Below, piece by piece: positions 7,157-14,668 of a stretch of DNA of 18,363 nt. Source of the DNA: an uncultured Alphaproteobacteria bacterium (GTDB taxonomy: Bacteria > Pseudomonadota > Alphaproteobacteria > Micropepsales > Micropepsaceae); contig CALDFO010000167.1 in the NCBI GenBank assembly GCA_937942205.1, forward strand, positions 1 to 18,363. Reading direction: 5' to 3'. Below the pieces are notes generated by a model. That model had not been told where the DNA came from. It worked only from the letters and a program-made list of their open reading frames with translations, and ran no database searches. The position numbers were made by a program, and so were the translations under genes. How positions within the stretch are numbered: position 1 is the stretch's first letter; the number at the start of each line of letters is the position of its first letter.

Positions 7157-9216
7157 GCGATCCGATGGAAGCCATCCGGCAGACCTATTTCCAGGAATGC
7201 GAGGAATTGCTGCTGGCGATGGAGGAGGGCCTGCTGGCGCTGGAAAACGGCGCCGACGGCGAAACCATCAATGCGGTGTTCCGCGCCGTGCATTCCATCA
7301 AGGGCAGCGGCGGCGCCTTCGGTTTCGAGGCGCTGGTGCGCTTCGCCCATGGTTTCGAGACGGTGATGGATCAGTTGCGCGCCGGTCAGCTGGAAGCGGG
7401 GGGTGACGTGACCGCCCTGCTGCTGCGCGCGGGCGATCTGCTGGCCGATCATGTCGCCGCCGCGCGCGACGGCGGGGCCGCGCCGGAGGATGGCGAGGTC
7501 AGCGCCGCGCTGGCGGCGCTGGCGGGCGCTGAAGGCGGTGACGAGGATTTCGCCCCGGCCGATTTCGAGGGTCTGGATTTCGTACCCTTGCAGATCGTGG
7601 TGGAGGACGCGCCGCCCGCGCCCACGCCCATGCAAGGCTGGCGCATCCGGTTCGCGCCCCATGCGGCGCTGTATGCCAATGCCAGCGAACCGGCGCTGCT
7701 GCTGCGCGCCTTGCGCGGGCTGGGCGATCTGACGGTCGCGGCGGATGTGTCCACCCTGCCCGCGCTGGAGGCGCTGTCGCCCCAGGCGGCCTATTTCGCC
7801 TGGGACATGACACTGGCGGGCGACATCCCGCGCGCCGCGGTGGAAGAGGTGTTCGATTTCGTCACCGGCCAGTGCGATCTGGATATCGCGCCGCTGACTT
7901 TCCTTCTGGTCGCGCCGCCGGAGGCAGACGCGCCGCAGATCGTGCCGCTGGCGCAGGTCGCGCCGCCGGCCGAGAAAGCGCCGGAGAAGCCCGACAGGAA
8001 AGATGGTGAGTCCCGGCAGACCATCCGCGTGGATCTCGACAAGGTGGACCGGCTGGTCAACCTGGTGGGCGAACTGGTCATCACCCAGGCGATGCTGTCG
8101 CAGCGGGTGGCCGAGTGCAAAATTCCCCGCGCCTCATCGGTCGGCAACGGCCTGGCCGAGCTGGAACATCTGCTGCGCGAATTGCAGGACAGCGTGATGG
8201 CGATCCGCACCCAGCCGGTGAAGTCGGTGTTCCAACGTATGCCGCGCCTGGTGCGCGAACTGGCGGCCCAGACCGCCAAGAAGGTGCATCTGGTTCTGGA
8301 AGGCGAAGCCACCGAGGTGGACAAGACGGTGATCGAGCGGCTGGGCGAGCCCTTGACCCACATGATCCGCAACGCGGTGGACCACGGCCTGGAAAGCCCG
8401 GAGGAACGGCGCGCCGCCGGCAAATCCGAGGAAGGCACCGTTACCCTGTCGGCCGAGCATCGCGGCGGCCGCATCGTGATCGAGGTGGCCGATGACGGGC
8501 GCGGCATCGACCGGGCCCGGGTGCGCCAGAAGGCGGTCGAGCGCGGCCTGATCCCGGCGGGGGCCACCCTGTCGGACGAGGAAACCGACAATCTGATTTT
8601 CATGCCGGGCTTTTCCACCGCCAAGGAAGTGTCGAACATTTCCGGGCGCGGCGTCGGCATGGATGTGGTGCGGCGGAACATCGTGGATCTGGGCGGCCGC
8701 ATCGTGATCGGCAACAGCCCCAGCCAGGGCTCGCGCTTCTCGCTGACCCTGCCGCTGACCCTGGCGGTGCTGGACGGCATGGTGGTGGCCATCGGCGGCC
8801 AGACCTTCGTGCTGCCGCTGACCCATATCGTGGAAAGCCTCAAGCCGCGCGCCGCCGACATCCAGGCTTTCGGGCGGGGGCGTAACCTGCTGAATGTGCG
8901 CGGCGCCTATGTGCCGCTGGTGATGACCGGCGAAATCCTCAACGTGCCGGACGCCCGGCCGCCATCGGATGGGGTGGTGATCCTGGTGGAAAGCCAGGGC
9001 ACCGGGCGCCTGGCCCTGGCGGTGGACGCGATCCTGGGCCAGCGCCAGGTGGTGATCAAAAGCTTCGAGGACAATTACCGCCATATCGGCGGCATCGCGG
9101 CGGCCACCATCCTGGGCGACGGCCGTGTCGCCCTGATCCTGGATGTGGACGGCATCGTGGCGCGCTGCCGGGACCGGATCGCCGATCTCAACGACCTTCA
9201 GCCAACCGGGACATGA
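7153..9216 (+). CDS. cheA: Chemotaxis histidine kinase CheA
   Basis: Kinase of the chemotaxis array, 687 residues. It autophosphorylates on an HPt His and passes phosphate to CheY and CheB. The HPt domain spans about 5-105 with His47 (AVHSIKGSGG). A Pro/Ala linker and a ferredoxin-like domain at about 161-257 stand where P2 (CheY/CheB binding) lies. P3 dimerisation starts at about 288 (RQTIRVDLDKVDRLVNLVGE). The ATPase domain spans about 390-535: N-box Asn407 (MIRNAVDHGLE), DDGRGID at 447-453, GFSTAKEVS at 486-494 and GRGVGMDVV at 498-506. A CheW-like P5 regulatory domain runs from about 538 to 675. There is no attached receiver domain. ATGA overlaps join it to cheY1 and cheW. Confidence 0.97.
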   Translation: MSDPMEAIRQTYFQECEELLLAMEEGLLALENGADGETINAVFRAVHSIKGSGGAFGFEALVRFAHGFETVMDQLRAGQLEAGGDVTALLLRAGDLLADHVAAARDGGAAPEDGEVSAALAALAGAEGGDEDFAPADFEGLDFVPLQIVVEDAPPAPTPMQGWRIRFAPHAALYANASEPALLLRALRGLGDLTVAADVSTLPALEALSPQAAYFAWDMTLAGDIPRAAVEEVFDFVTGQCDLDIAPLTFLLVAPPEADAPQIVPLAQVAPPAEKAPEKPDRKDGESRQTIRVDLDKVDRLVNLVGELVITQAMLSQRVAECKIPRASSVGNGLAELEHLLRELQDSVMAIRTQPVKSVFQRMPRLVRELAAQTAKKVHLVLEGEATEVDKTVIERLGEPLTHMIRNAVDHGLESPEERRAAGKSEEGTVTLSAEHRGGRIVIEVADDGRGIDRARVRQKAVERGLIPAGATLSDEETDNLIFMPGFSTAKEVSNISGRGVGMDVVRRNIVDLGGRIVIGNSPSQGSRFSLTLPLTLAVLDGMVVAIGGQTFVLPLTHIVESLKPRAADIQAFGRGRNLLNVRGAYVPLVMTGEILNVPDARPPSDGVVILVESQGTGRLALAVDAILGQRQVVIKSFEDNYRHIGGIAAATILGDGRVALILDVDGIVARCRDRIADLNDLQPTGT

Positions 9217-9692
9217 CCATGCATCAGCGACAGGACGATTCTTCGGGCCCGCGCCGCCAGTTCATCACCTTCCGCTCCGGCGCGCAGGAATTCGGGGCGG
9301 ATATCATGGCCATCCGCGAGATTCGCGGCTGGACCGAGACCACGCCCTTGCCGCACGCCCCCGACTATGTGCGCGGCGTGATCAACCTGCGCGGGGTGGT
9401 GCTGCCGGTGGTGGACCTGAAGGCGCGGCTGGGGCTGGGCCTGACCCAGGCCAATCCCAAGCATGTGATCGTGGTGGTGCAGGCCGCAGATCGCACCATC
9501 GGCCTGTTGGTGGATGCGGTGTCCGACATCCTCACCGTCACGGCGGGCGACATCCAGCCCACGCCGGAACTGGCGCGGGAGGCGCAGAGCGAATTCGTCG
9601 AAGGCATCGCGGTGCTGTCGGAACGCCTGGTCACCATCCTGGGCATGGACCGGCTGGTCGGTTCGCTGGTGGGGGAGGCGAAGGCGGCCTGA
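9213..9692 (+). CDS. cheW: Chemotaxis coupling protein CheW
   Basis: Adaptor linking CheA to the receptor tip, 159 residues, a normal length. The CheW fold is recognisable: QFITFRSGAQEFGADI near 16-31, then IREI, the strongly conserved YVRGVINLRGVVLPVVDLKA (52-71), and VLVDAVSDIL-like residues near 98-107 (GLLVDAVSDI). The start at 9213 makes a 4-base ATGA overlap with the cheA stop; a second in-frame ATG at 9219 would remove two residues and is a possible alternative. The stop overlaps cheR as TGATG. Its position in the operon implies it serves the CheA and MCP encoded beside it. Confidence 0.96.
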   Translation: MTMHQRQDDSSGPRRQFITFRSGAQEFGADIMAIREIRGWTETTPLPHAPDYVRGVINLRGVVLPVVDLKARLGLGLTQANPKHVIVVVQAADRTIGLLVDAVSDILTVTAGDIQPTPELAREAQSEFVEGIAVLSERLVTILGMDRLVGSLVGEAKAA

Positions 9693-10531
9693 TGGCTCCG
9701 GCGGCGCGCTCCGAACAGGCGGTGGCAGGCGAGTTCGCCTTCACCTGGGACGATTTCCGCACGCTCGCGGCGCTGGTGCGGGCGGAATCCGGCATCGTGC
9801 TGTCCGATGCCAAGGCCAACCTGGTCTATTCGCGCCTGTCCAAGCGGGTGCGGGCGCGGGGGCTTTCCAGTTTCGGCGACTATTGCGGGCTGGTGGAACG
9901 CGACGCGGCGGAACGCCAGGCCCTGGTCGCGGCCATGACCACCAATGTCACCCGCTTTTTCCGCGAGCCGCATCATTTCGATCACCTGCGGGACGAGGTG
10001 CTCCCGCGCCTGGCCGAACGGGCGCGGCGCGGGCAGCGGGTGCGGCTGTGGTCGTCGGCCTGCTCCTCCGGCGAGGAGCCTTATTCCATCGCGCTGGCGC
10101 TGCTGGCGGCGATGCCGGATGCGGGCGCGCATGACGTCCTGATCCTGGCCAGCGACCTGGATCCCAACATGGTGGCGGCGGGCAAGGCGGGGCTGTATCC
10201 GGCGGCGCGGCTGGCCGACATTCCCAAGACGCTGCAGGGCCGCCATATCGAGGATCACGGCGCGCATTTCCGGCTGGGCGAGGCGGCGCGGGCGCTGGTG
10301 CGGTTCCGTCCGCTCAACCTGCTCAAGGATTGGCCGATGCGCGGGCCGTTCGACGCCATCTTCTGCCGCAATGTGATGATCTATTTCGACCAGCCGACCC
10401 AGGACGCCATCTGGGCGCGCTTCGCCGCCCTGCTGCCGCCGGGCGCGCCGCTCTATATCGGCCATTCCGAACGCATCGCCTCGCGCGACTTCGCGCTGGC
10501 CGCCCAAACCGTCTACCGGAGGCAGGCATGA
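9692..10531 (+). CDS. cheR: Chemoreceptor glutamate methyltransferase CheR
   Basis: SAM-dependent methyltransferase that methylates receptor glutamates for adaptation, 279 residues. An N-terminal helical domain (about 17-75) precedes the catalytic domain. Signatures: [14 protein letters not shown], the SAM-binding segment [26 protein letters not shown] for ribose binding, and [11 protein letters not shown]. The start at 9692 shares its A with the cheW stop (TGATG); the same frame is open upstream but that part is out-of-frame cheW sequence. No TPR or receiver extension is present. The beta-subdomain that would bind the NWKEF tether of the receptor falls in its C-terminal half, which makes the pairing with the operon's MCP sensible. 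Confidence 0.96.
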   Translation: MAPAARSEQAVAGEFAFTWDDFRTLAALVRAESGIVLSDAKANLVYSRLSKRVRARGLSSFGDYCGLVERDAAERQALVAAMTTNVTRFFREPHHFDHLRDEVLPRLAERARRGQRVRLWSSACSSGEEPYSIALALLAAMPDAGAHDVLILASDLDPNMVAAGKAGLYPAARLADIPKTLQGRHIEDHGAHFRLGEAARALVRFRPLNLLKDWPMRGPFDAIFCRNVMIYFDQPTQDAIWARFAALLPPGAPLYIGHSERIASRDFALAAQTVYRRQA

Positions 10532-11571
10532 CCAAGGTCAAAGTCCTGATCGTGGATGATTCCGCCACTATCCGGCATCTGCTGAGTGAGATCCTGTCGC
10601 GCGATCCCGGCATCGAGGTGGTGGGCCAGGCGCCCGAACCGCATGTGGCGCGGGAGATGATCAAGGCGCTGAATCCCGATGTTCTGACCCTGGATGTCGA
10701 AATGCCGGGGATGAACGGGCTGGAATTCCTGGACCGGATCATGCGGTTGCGGCCCATGCCGGTGGTGATGGTGTCCACCCTGACGGCGCGCGGCACCGAG
10801 GTGACGCTGGACGCGCTGGCGATGGGCGCGGTGGATTATTTCGCCAAGCCGGTGCGGGACGCCGCCCGCTTCCTGAACGACGCGGCCGACGAGCTGATCC
10901 GCAAGGTCAAGGCGGCGGCATCCGCCCAGGTGCGGCCACGCGCCGCCCCGCGGTCCGCGCCGGTGCAGGATACGGCGCCTTTTGCCCATCGGGTCATCGC
11001 CATCGGCGCGTCCACCGGCGGGGTGGAGGCGCTGCTGGAGGTGCTGTCGCATTTTCCCGCCGACTGTCCGCCCACCGTCATCACCCAGCACATGCCCGCC
11101 GGCTTCACCGCCTCCTTCGCGGCGCGGCTGGACAAATTGTGCGCCCCGCGGGTCGCCGAGGCGGCCGAGGGCGCGGTGCTGTCGCCGGGCCAGGTCTGGC
11201 TGGCGCCGGGCGGTGCGGCGCATCTGGAAATTACCGGGCGCAGCCAGTGGCGCTGCCGCCTGATCGCGGGCGGCGCCACCAGCGGCCACCGCCCGTCGGT
11301 GGACAGGCTGTTTCACGCGGTGGCGGCCTGTGCCGGGCCGCGCGCCGTGGGCGCGATTCTCACCGGCATGGGCCGTGACGGGGCCAACGGCCTGTCGGCC
11401 CTGCGCGCGAACGGCGCCGACACCATCGGTCAGGATGAAGCCACCTCCATCGTCTATGGGATGCCGCGCGCCGCCCAGGAGTGCGGCGCGGTGATGCGCC
11501 AGCTGCCGCTGGAGAAGATCGGCCCGGAGATATTGCGGCTGTGCCGCGTGCCCACGCGAGAGGTCGCCTGA
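10528..11571 (+). CDS. cheB: Chemoreceptor methylesterase/deamidase CheB
   Basis: Two-domain enzyme of 347 residues that demethylates receptors when phosphorylated by CheA. The receiver domain at 1-120 has Asp10-Asp11, phospho-acceptor Asp56 ([12 protein letters not shown]), switch Thr near 84-86 and Lys107 (YFAKPV). An Ala/Pro/Arg-rich linker follows. The esterase domain from about 153 shows the catalytic triad: Ser162 in GASTGG, His188 in QHMPAGF and Asp284 in GMGRDGANG, with GHRPSVD near 253-259. Nothing essential is missing. The start overlaps the cheR stop by ATGA and the stop overlaps the next cheY by TGATG. Confidence 0.97.
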   Translation: MTKVKVLIVDDSATIRHLLSEILSRDPGIEVVGQAPEPHVAREMIKALNPDVLTLDVEMPGMNGLEFLDRIMRLRPMPVVMVSTLTARGTEVTLDALAMGAVDYFAKPVRDAARFLNDAADELIRKVKAAASAQVRPRAAPRSAPVQDTAPFAHRVIAIGASTGGVEALLEVLSHFPADCPPTVITQHMPAGFTASFAARLDKLCAPRVAEAAEGAVLSPGQVWLAPGGAAHLEITGRSQWRCRLIAGGATSGHRPSVDRLFHAVAACAGPRAVGAILTGMGRDGANGLSALRANGADTIGQDEATSIVYGMPRAAQECGAVMRQLPLEKIGPEILRLCRVPTREVA

Positions 11572-11960
11572 TGCCCGACGCCGCCAAACTTCAGGTCGTG
11601 GTCGTGGACGACCAGCTCACCATGCGCAGCCTGGTGCGGACCGGCCTGCAGCAGATCGGAATCACCCACAGCCGCGATTTTCCCGGCGCCGCCGAAGCCT
11701 GGACCAGCATCCAGACCCAGCCCACCCATATGGTGATCTCGGATTTCAACATGCCCGGCATGGACGGACTGGAATTCCTGCGCGCCATGCGGGCCTGCGA
11801 CAACATGAAGAACATCGCCTTCATCCTGCTGACCGGGCGCGCCGACAAGGAGCTGGTGGCGCGCGCCGTGCAGTTCGGCGCCAACAACTATCTGGTCAAG
11901 CCCTTCACGGTGGCGACCCTCAAGCAGAAGATCGAACAGGTGGTCGGACCCCTATCCTGA
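11571..11960 (+). CDS. cheY2: Chemotaxis response regulator CheY (second copy)
   Basis: Single receiver domain of 129 residues. The acidic pocket is Asp13-Asp14 (VVVDDQ), the phospho-acceptor is Asp58 ([15 protein letters not shown]), the switch Thr is 88 (LLTGRADK) and the conserved Lys is 110 (YLVKPF). It is closer to classical E. coli-type CheY around the [10 protein letters not shown] loop than the first copy is, so it may be the motor-binding one; that is inference. It starts on the cheB stop (TGATG at 11569-11573). The frame is open further upstream, but that part is out-of-frame cheB. Its stop overlaps a four-codon reading frame leading to cheD. Confidence 0.95.
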   Translation: MPDAAKLQVVVVDDQLTMRSLVRTGLQQIGITHSRDFPGAAEAWTSIQTQPTHMVISDFNMPGMDGLEFLRAMRACDNMKNIAFILLTGRADKELVARAVQFGANNYLVKPFTVATLKQKIEQVVGPLS

Positions 11961-11974
11961 TGAAGATGTCCTGA
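11960..11974 (+). other. Four-codon micro-frame between cheY2 and cheD
   Basis: ATG AAG ATG TCC TGA starts on the last base of the cheY2 stop and ends on the first base of the cheD start, giving TGATG at both ends. It fills the only gap between cheY2 and cheD and would let a terminating ribosome re-initiate twice in a row. It is too short to be called a gene; a role in translational coupling is inference. Confidence 0.3.
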
Positions 11975-12540
11975 TGCGCACCGCCGCTCTGGCCGCCGAC
12001 GATCCCCGCCGCTTCCTGAATCCGCAGGACGGCTGCTGGCATGTGCAGGTGACGCAGGGCGAAACCTATGTCAGCGGCGATGCCGGAGAAATCCTCACCA
12101 CCATCCTGGGCTCCTGCATCGCCGCCTGCATCCGCGATCCGGTGGCGCGGCTGGGCGGCATGAATCATTTCCTGCTGGCGCATGGCGGGCAGGGCGATGC
12201 CCGTTATGGCGTCCATGCCATGGAGATGCTGATCAACGGTCTTCTGGCGCGGGGCGCGTCGCGCATCCGGCTGGAAGCCAAGCTGTTCGGCGGCGCCAAG
12301 GTGATGGCGGGCCTGTCGGACATCGGTCATGCCAATGCCGCCTTCGCCGAAGCGTTCCTGGAGGCCGAAGGCATCCCGCTGGTGGGCGGGCATCTGCGCG
12401 GCGTCGCCGCGCGGCGCATTCAGTATTGGCCGGTCAGCGGCCGCGCCCGCCAGCTGGCCATGCCGGGTGGCGACGCGCTGGCGGCGCGTGAACTGGCGGC
12501 GGTGCGGCCAGGGGAGGCGGGCGATGTCGAACTCTTCTGA
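11974..12540 (+). CDS. cheD: Chemoreceptor glutamine deamidase CheD
   Basis: Deamidase that converts receptor Gln to Glu and in some species partners CheC; 188 residues. The catalytic set is visible with family spacing: Thr42, Cys48 ([11 protein letters not shown]) and His65 (GGMNHFLL). This is the T-6-C-17-H spacing known from Thermotoga CheD. Other marks are [23 protein letters not shown] and the C-terminal GDVELF common in the family. The start at 11974 follows the micro-frame TGA. The last 17 bases overlap the start of the next gene, and the ribosome site of that gene (GGGGAGG, 12511-12517) lies inside cheD. No cheC is seen, so its partner may be absent or encoded elsewhere. Confidence 0.95.
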   Translation: MRTAALAADDPRRFLNPQDGCWHVQVTQGETYVSGDAGEILTTILGSCIAACIRDPVARLGGMNHFLLAHGGQGDARYGVHAMEMLINGLLARGASRIRLEAKLFGGAKVMAGLSDIGHANAAFAEAFLEAEGIPLVGGHLRGVAARRIQYWPVSGRARQLAMPGGDALAARELAAVRPGEAGDVELF

Positions 12541-12877
12541 TGCGGCGGGCGACGTCTCGCGCCTGCTTGCCGCCATCGCGCGGGAATGCCGCGGCCTGGC
12601 GGGCGAGATCGCCGGGCTGGGCGGACTGGTCAGCGCCGACGCCCGCGCCGCCAGCACCATGGTGGCGTTGCAGAATTTCGACTATCTGGCGCAGCAGGCC
12701 GACGCCCAGGCGGCGCTGATCGCCCGGCTGGCGGGGGGCATGACCCGTGCCGACGAGATGGCGGCGGCGATCGCCGTCATTCCCCTGCCGCATGTGCGGG
12801 CGCGCCTGCTGTCGGCTCTGACCGGCGCGCCGCAAGCCGCCGAAACCGGCAATGACGAATTCTGGTGGGATGCGTGA
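12524..12877 (+). CDS. cheU: CheU-like small helical chemotaxis protein; candidate CheZ-like
   Basis: A 117-residue, mostly helical protein at the position of Caulobacter cheU, between cheD and a third cheY. The start at 12524 is supported by GGGGAGG at 12511-12517 with six-base spacing. Two long Ala-rich amphipathic helices are predicted by eye (about 9-35 and 38-72), then a shorter helix near 87-100. The stretch [10 protein letters not shown] (49-58) contains Asp53-x-x-x-Gln57, the same spacing as the catalytic Asp and Gln of E. coli CheZ (DLTGQ). The C-terminus NDEFWWDA is acidic and aromatic, as in short CheY-binding tails. Name by synteny; phosphatase function is only a hypothesis. It overlaps cheY3 as TGATG. 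Confidence 0.75.
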   Translation: MSNSSDAAGDVSRLLAAIARECRGLAGEIAGLGGLVSADARAASTMVALQNFDYLAQQADAQAALIARLAGGMTRADEMAAAIAVIPLPHVRARLLSALTGAPQAAETGNDEFWWDA

Positions 12878-13455
12878 TGCGCGACCGCATGAACCTGAAA
12901 GGCGTGCGGACCCTGCTGGTGAATGCCGACACCTTCGACGCCAACCTGGTGACCCAGATGCTGCACGGGCTGGGCCTGGATAAGCTGGACGTCGCCACCA
13001 GCGGCGGGGAGGCGCAGAAGCGGATCGCGGCGGACGATTATGCGCTGTGCCTGTGCGACGCCGATCTGCCCGACATGCCCGCGCCGATGCTGGTGCAATG
13101 GATCCGGCGGCAGGTCACGCCGGCGCGCTTCCTGCCCATCCTGGTGCTGACCGGATATTCGGGTTTCGGCAACGTCACGGCTTTCCGCGATGCAGGGGCG
13201 CATCTGGTGATGAAAAAGCCCGCCTCGCCCCAGACGCTGTATGACCGTATCGCCTGGGTGGCGCGGCCGCCGCGCGCCTTTGTGGAATGCGAGAGCTATG
13301 CCGGCCCCGACCGGCGCTTCAAGTCGGTGGGTCCGCCCGGCGGGGTGCCGCGGCGCGCCACCGACCTGTCCAGCGAGATCGGCGCCGCCACCGAGCCGAA
13401 TCTGTCGCAGGACGAGATCGACAATCTGATGCGGCCGATGCGGATCGTGACATGA
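12877..13455 (+). CDS. cheY3: Third CheY-like response regulator with extended C-terminal tail (Caulobacter CheYIII position)
   Basis: A 192-residue protein with a receiver domain at about 8-130 and a long tail. The phospho-acceptor is Asp61 (CLCDADLPDMP), switch Thr92 (LVLTGYSG) and Lys114 (VMKKPAS). The usual Asp-Asp pair near the start is reduced to VNAD, with only Asp18. After the receiver comes an Arg-rich stretch with GPDRRF (143-148) and PRR (158-160), then residues 175-185 NLSQDEIDNLM, very like the CheY-binding N-terminal peptide of FliM (LSQAEIDALL in E. coli). Arg-rich tails occur in Caulobacter Cle c-di-GMP-binding CheY proteins; membership of that group is inference. The start at 12877 forms TGATG with the cheU stop; Met5 is an alternative. 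The stop overlaps cheE by ATGA. Confidence 0.85.
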   Translation: MRDRMNLKGVRTLLVNADTFDANLVTQMLHGLGLDKLDVATSGGEAQKRIAADDYALCLCDADLPDMPAPMLVQWIRRQVTPARFLPILVLTGYSGFGNVTAFRDAGAHLVMKKPASPQTLYDRIAWVARPPRAFVECESYAGPDRRFKSVGPPGGVPRRATDLSSEIGAATEPNLSQDEIDNLMRPMRIVT

Positions 13456-13928
13456 AAAAACCCGTCCGTATCTTTCCCGCGCCCGGATATCTGGCCACTC
13501 TGGTGGAACGGCCCGGCGGCCTGCCGCGCAGCCAGGCCATCATCGAAGGCCAGCGGCGGCTGGAGGCGCAGCGCCCGCCCGCCCTGGCGGTGATCGGGGG
13601 CCTGATCGAAACCCTGGAAAATTTGGCGGCGGCGCCCGCCCGTCTGCCGGACATCCGCCGCGCCGCCGACCAGCTGATTACCCTGGCGACCCTGTATGGA
13701 CTGGACGGGCTGGCCGAGGCGGGACGCAGGCTTTGCGACCTGGTGCTGGCGCTGGAGGCGCAGCAAGCCATGCATGGCGACGCCATCGCCGTGCATGTGC
13801 GGGCCTTGCGGCTGCTCTGCGCCGACGCCTCGAACGCGCCGCGGATTCTGGACGAACTGAGCCGGGTGCGATCCCATCTGCAAGCGGCCGGGCCATCGTC
13901 CGGCGCGCCCGGCCATCGAACTCAGTAA
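13452..13928 (+). CDS. cheE: CheE-like protein with a His-less HPt-like domain
   Basis: Last gene of the operon, 158 residues, at the position of Caulobacter cheE. The N-terminus has a basic/Pro segment (KKPVRIFPAPGYLATL), then a helical body at about 28-146. Residues 71-101 align without gaps to residues 45-75 of the CheA HPt domain in this same operon: Ala-Ala-Asp-Gln-Leu against Ala-Val-His-Ser-Ile, followed by Tyr-Gly-Leu-Asp-Gly-Leu against Phe-Gly-Phe-Glu-Ala-Leu. The phosphorylatable His47 corresponds to Asp73 here. This suggests an HPt-like helical bundle that cannot carry phosphate but might still bind receiver domains. The stop lies 7 bases inside the end of the converging dehydrogenase gene. 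Identity is by synteny; the HPt reading is my inference. Confidence 0.75.
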   Translation: MKKPVRIFPAPGYLATLVERPGGLPRSQAIIEGQRRLEAQRPPALAVIGGLIETLENLAAAPARLPDIRRAADQLITLATLYGLDGLAEAGRRLCDLVLALEAQQAMHGDAIAVHVRALRLLCADASNAPRILDELSRVRSHLQAAGPSSGAPGHRTQ

Positions 13929-14668
13929 GTGGTCCGGCCACCCGAGGTATCGAGTGTGGCGGCGGTGGTGAAGGAGCATTCCTCGCTCGCCAGCCAGCAG
14001 ACGGCGGCGGCGTTTTCGTCCGCGGTGCCGAAACGCTCCATGGGAATCTTGGAGCGCATATAGTCGATGTGGCTCTGGGGCACGCCGTCCAGGATCGGGC
14101 TTTCAAAGGTGGCCGGCGTCACGGCATTGACCATGATGTTGCTCTTGGCCAATTCCTTGCCCAGCGACTTGGTGAAGCCCAGCACCGCCGCCTTGGAGGC
14201 GGAATAGCCGCTGGCGTTGGGATTGCCTTCCTTGCCCGCCACCGAGGCGATATTGACGATGCGGCCATAGCCGTTTTCCAGCATCATCGGCACCACGAAA
14301 CGGCAGCAATAGAACAGGCCGTTGACATTGACGTCCATCACCTTGCGCCAGGAGTCGATGGGATAGCCCACCACCGTATGCGTCGCGCCGGTGATGCCGG
14401 CGCTGTTGACCAGAATGTCCACCTTGCCCAGCGCCTTGAGGCTCTCGGCGGCGGCGGCCTCCACCGCCTCCGGGTTGCTGATGTCCAGCGCCACGACATG
14501 GGCCGCGCCCACGGTTTTCCGGGCTTTTTCCAGGGCTTCGGGATTGAGGTCCCACAGGCTGACCTTGCCGCCCTCGGCGGTGATGCGCGCGGCCGACGCC
14601 AGTCCCAGGCCCGACGCGCCCCCCGTGATGATGGCGGTGCGGCCGTTGAAACGTCCGGGATAAAGCAT
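13922..14668 (-). CDS. Short-chain dehydrogenase/reductase (SDR)
   Basis: Classical SDR of 248 residues, an NAD(P)-dependent alcohol/sugar dehydrogenase of the cytoplasm. The Rossmann glycine motif TGGASGLG is at 15-22, NSAG at 88-91 (usually NNAG) and the catalytic tetrad is Asn114, Ser142, Tyr155 and Lys159 (YSASK). Asp40 at the end of the second strand favours NAD over NADP. The ribosome site GAGGAT lies about 8 bases before the ATG on the minus strand. It is divergent from the sugar-acid genes to its right, so a role as the sugar or keto-sugar dehydrogenase of that pathway is reasonable, as with XylB or 2-keto-3-deoxy-L-fuconate dehydrogenase. Sequence alone does not fix the substrate. 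It ends 7 bases inside cheE on the opposite strand. Confidence 0.92.
   Translation of the reverse strand: MLYPGRFNGRTAIITGGASGLGLASAARITAEGGKVSLWDLNPEALEKARKTVGAAHVVALDISNPEAVEAAAAESLKALGKVDILVNSAGITGATHTVVGYPIDSWRKVMDVNVNGLFYCCRFVVPMMLENGYGRIVNIASVAGKEGNPNASGYSASKAAVLGFTKSLGKELAKSNIMVNAVTPATFESPILDGVPQSHIDYMRSKIPMERFGTADENAAAVCWLASEECSFTTAATLDTSGGRTTY

Noticed and set aside
9143..9691. Upstream extension of cheR to give a 462-residue fusion
   Set aside because: The extra codons are out-of-frame cheA/cheW sequence; cheR homology begins after the Met at 9692, which overlaps the cheW stop.
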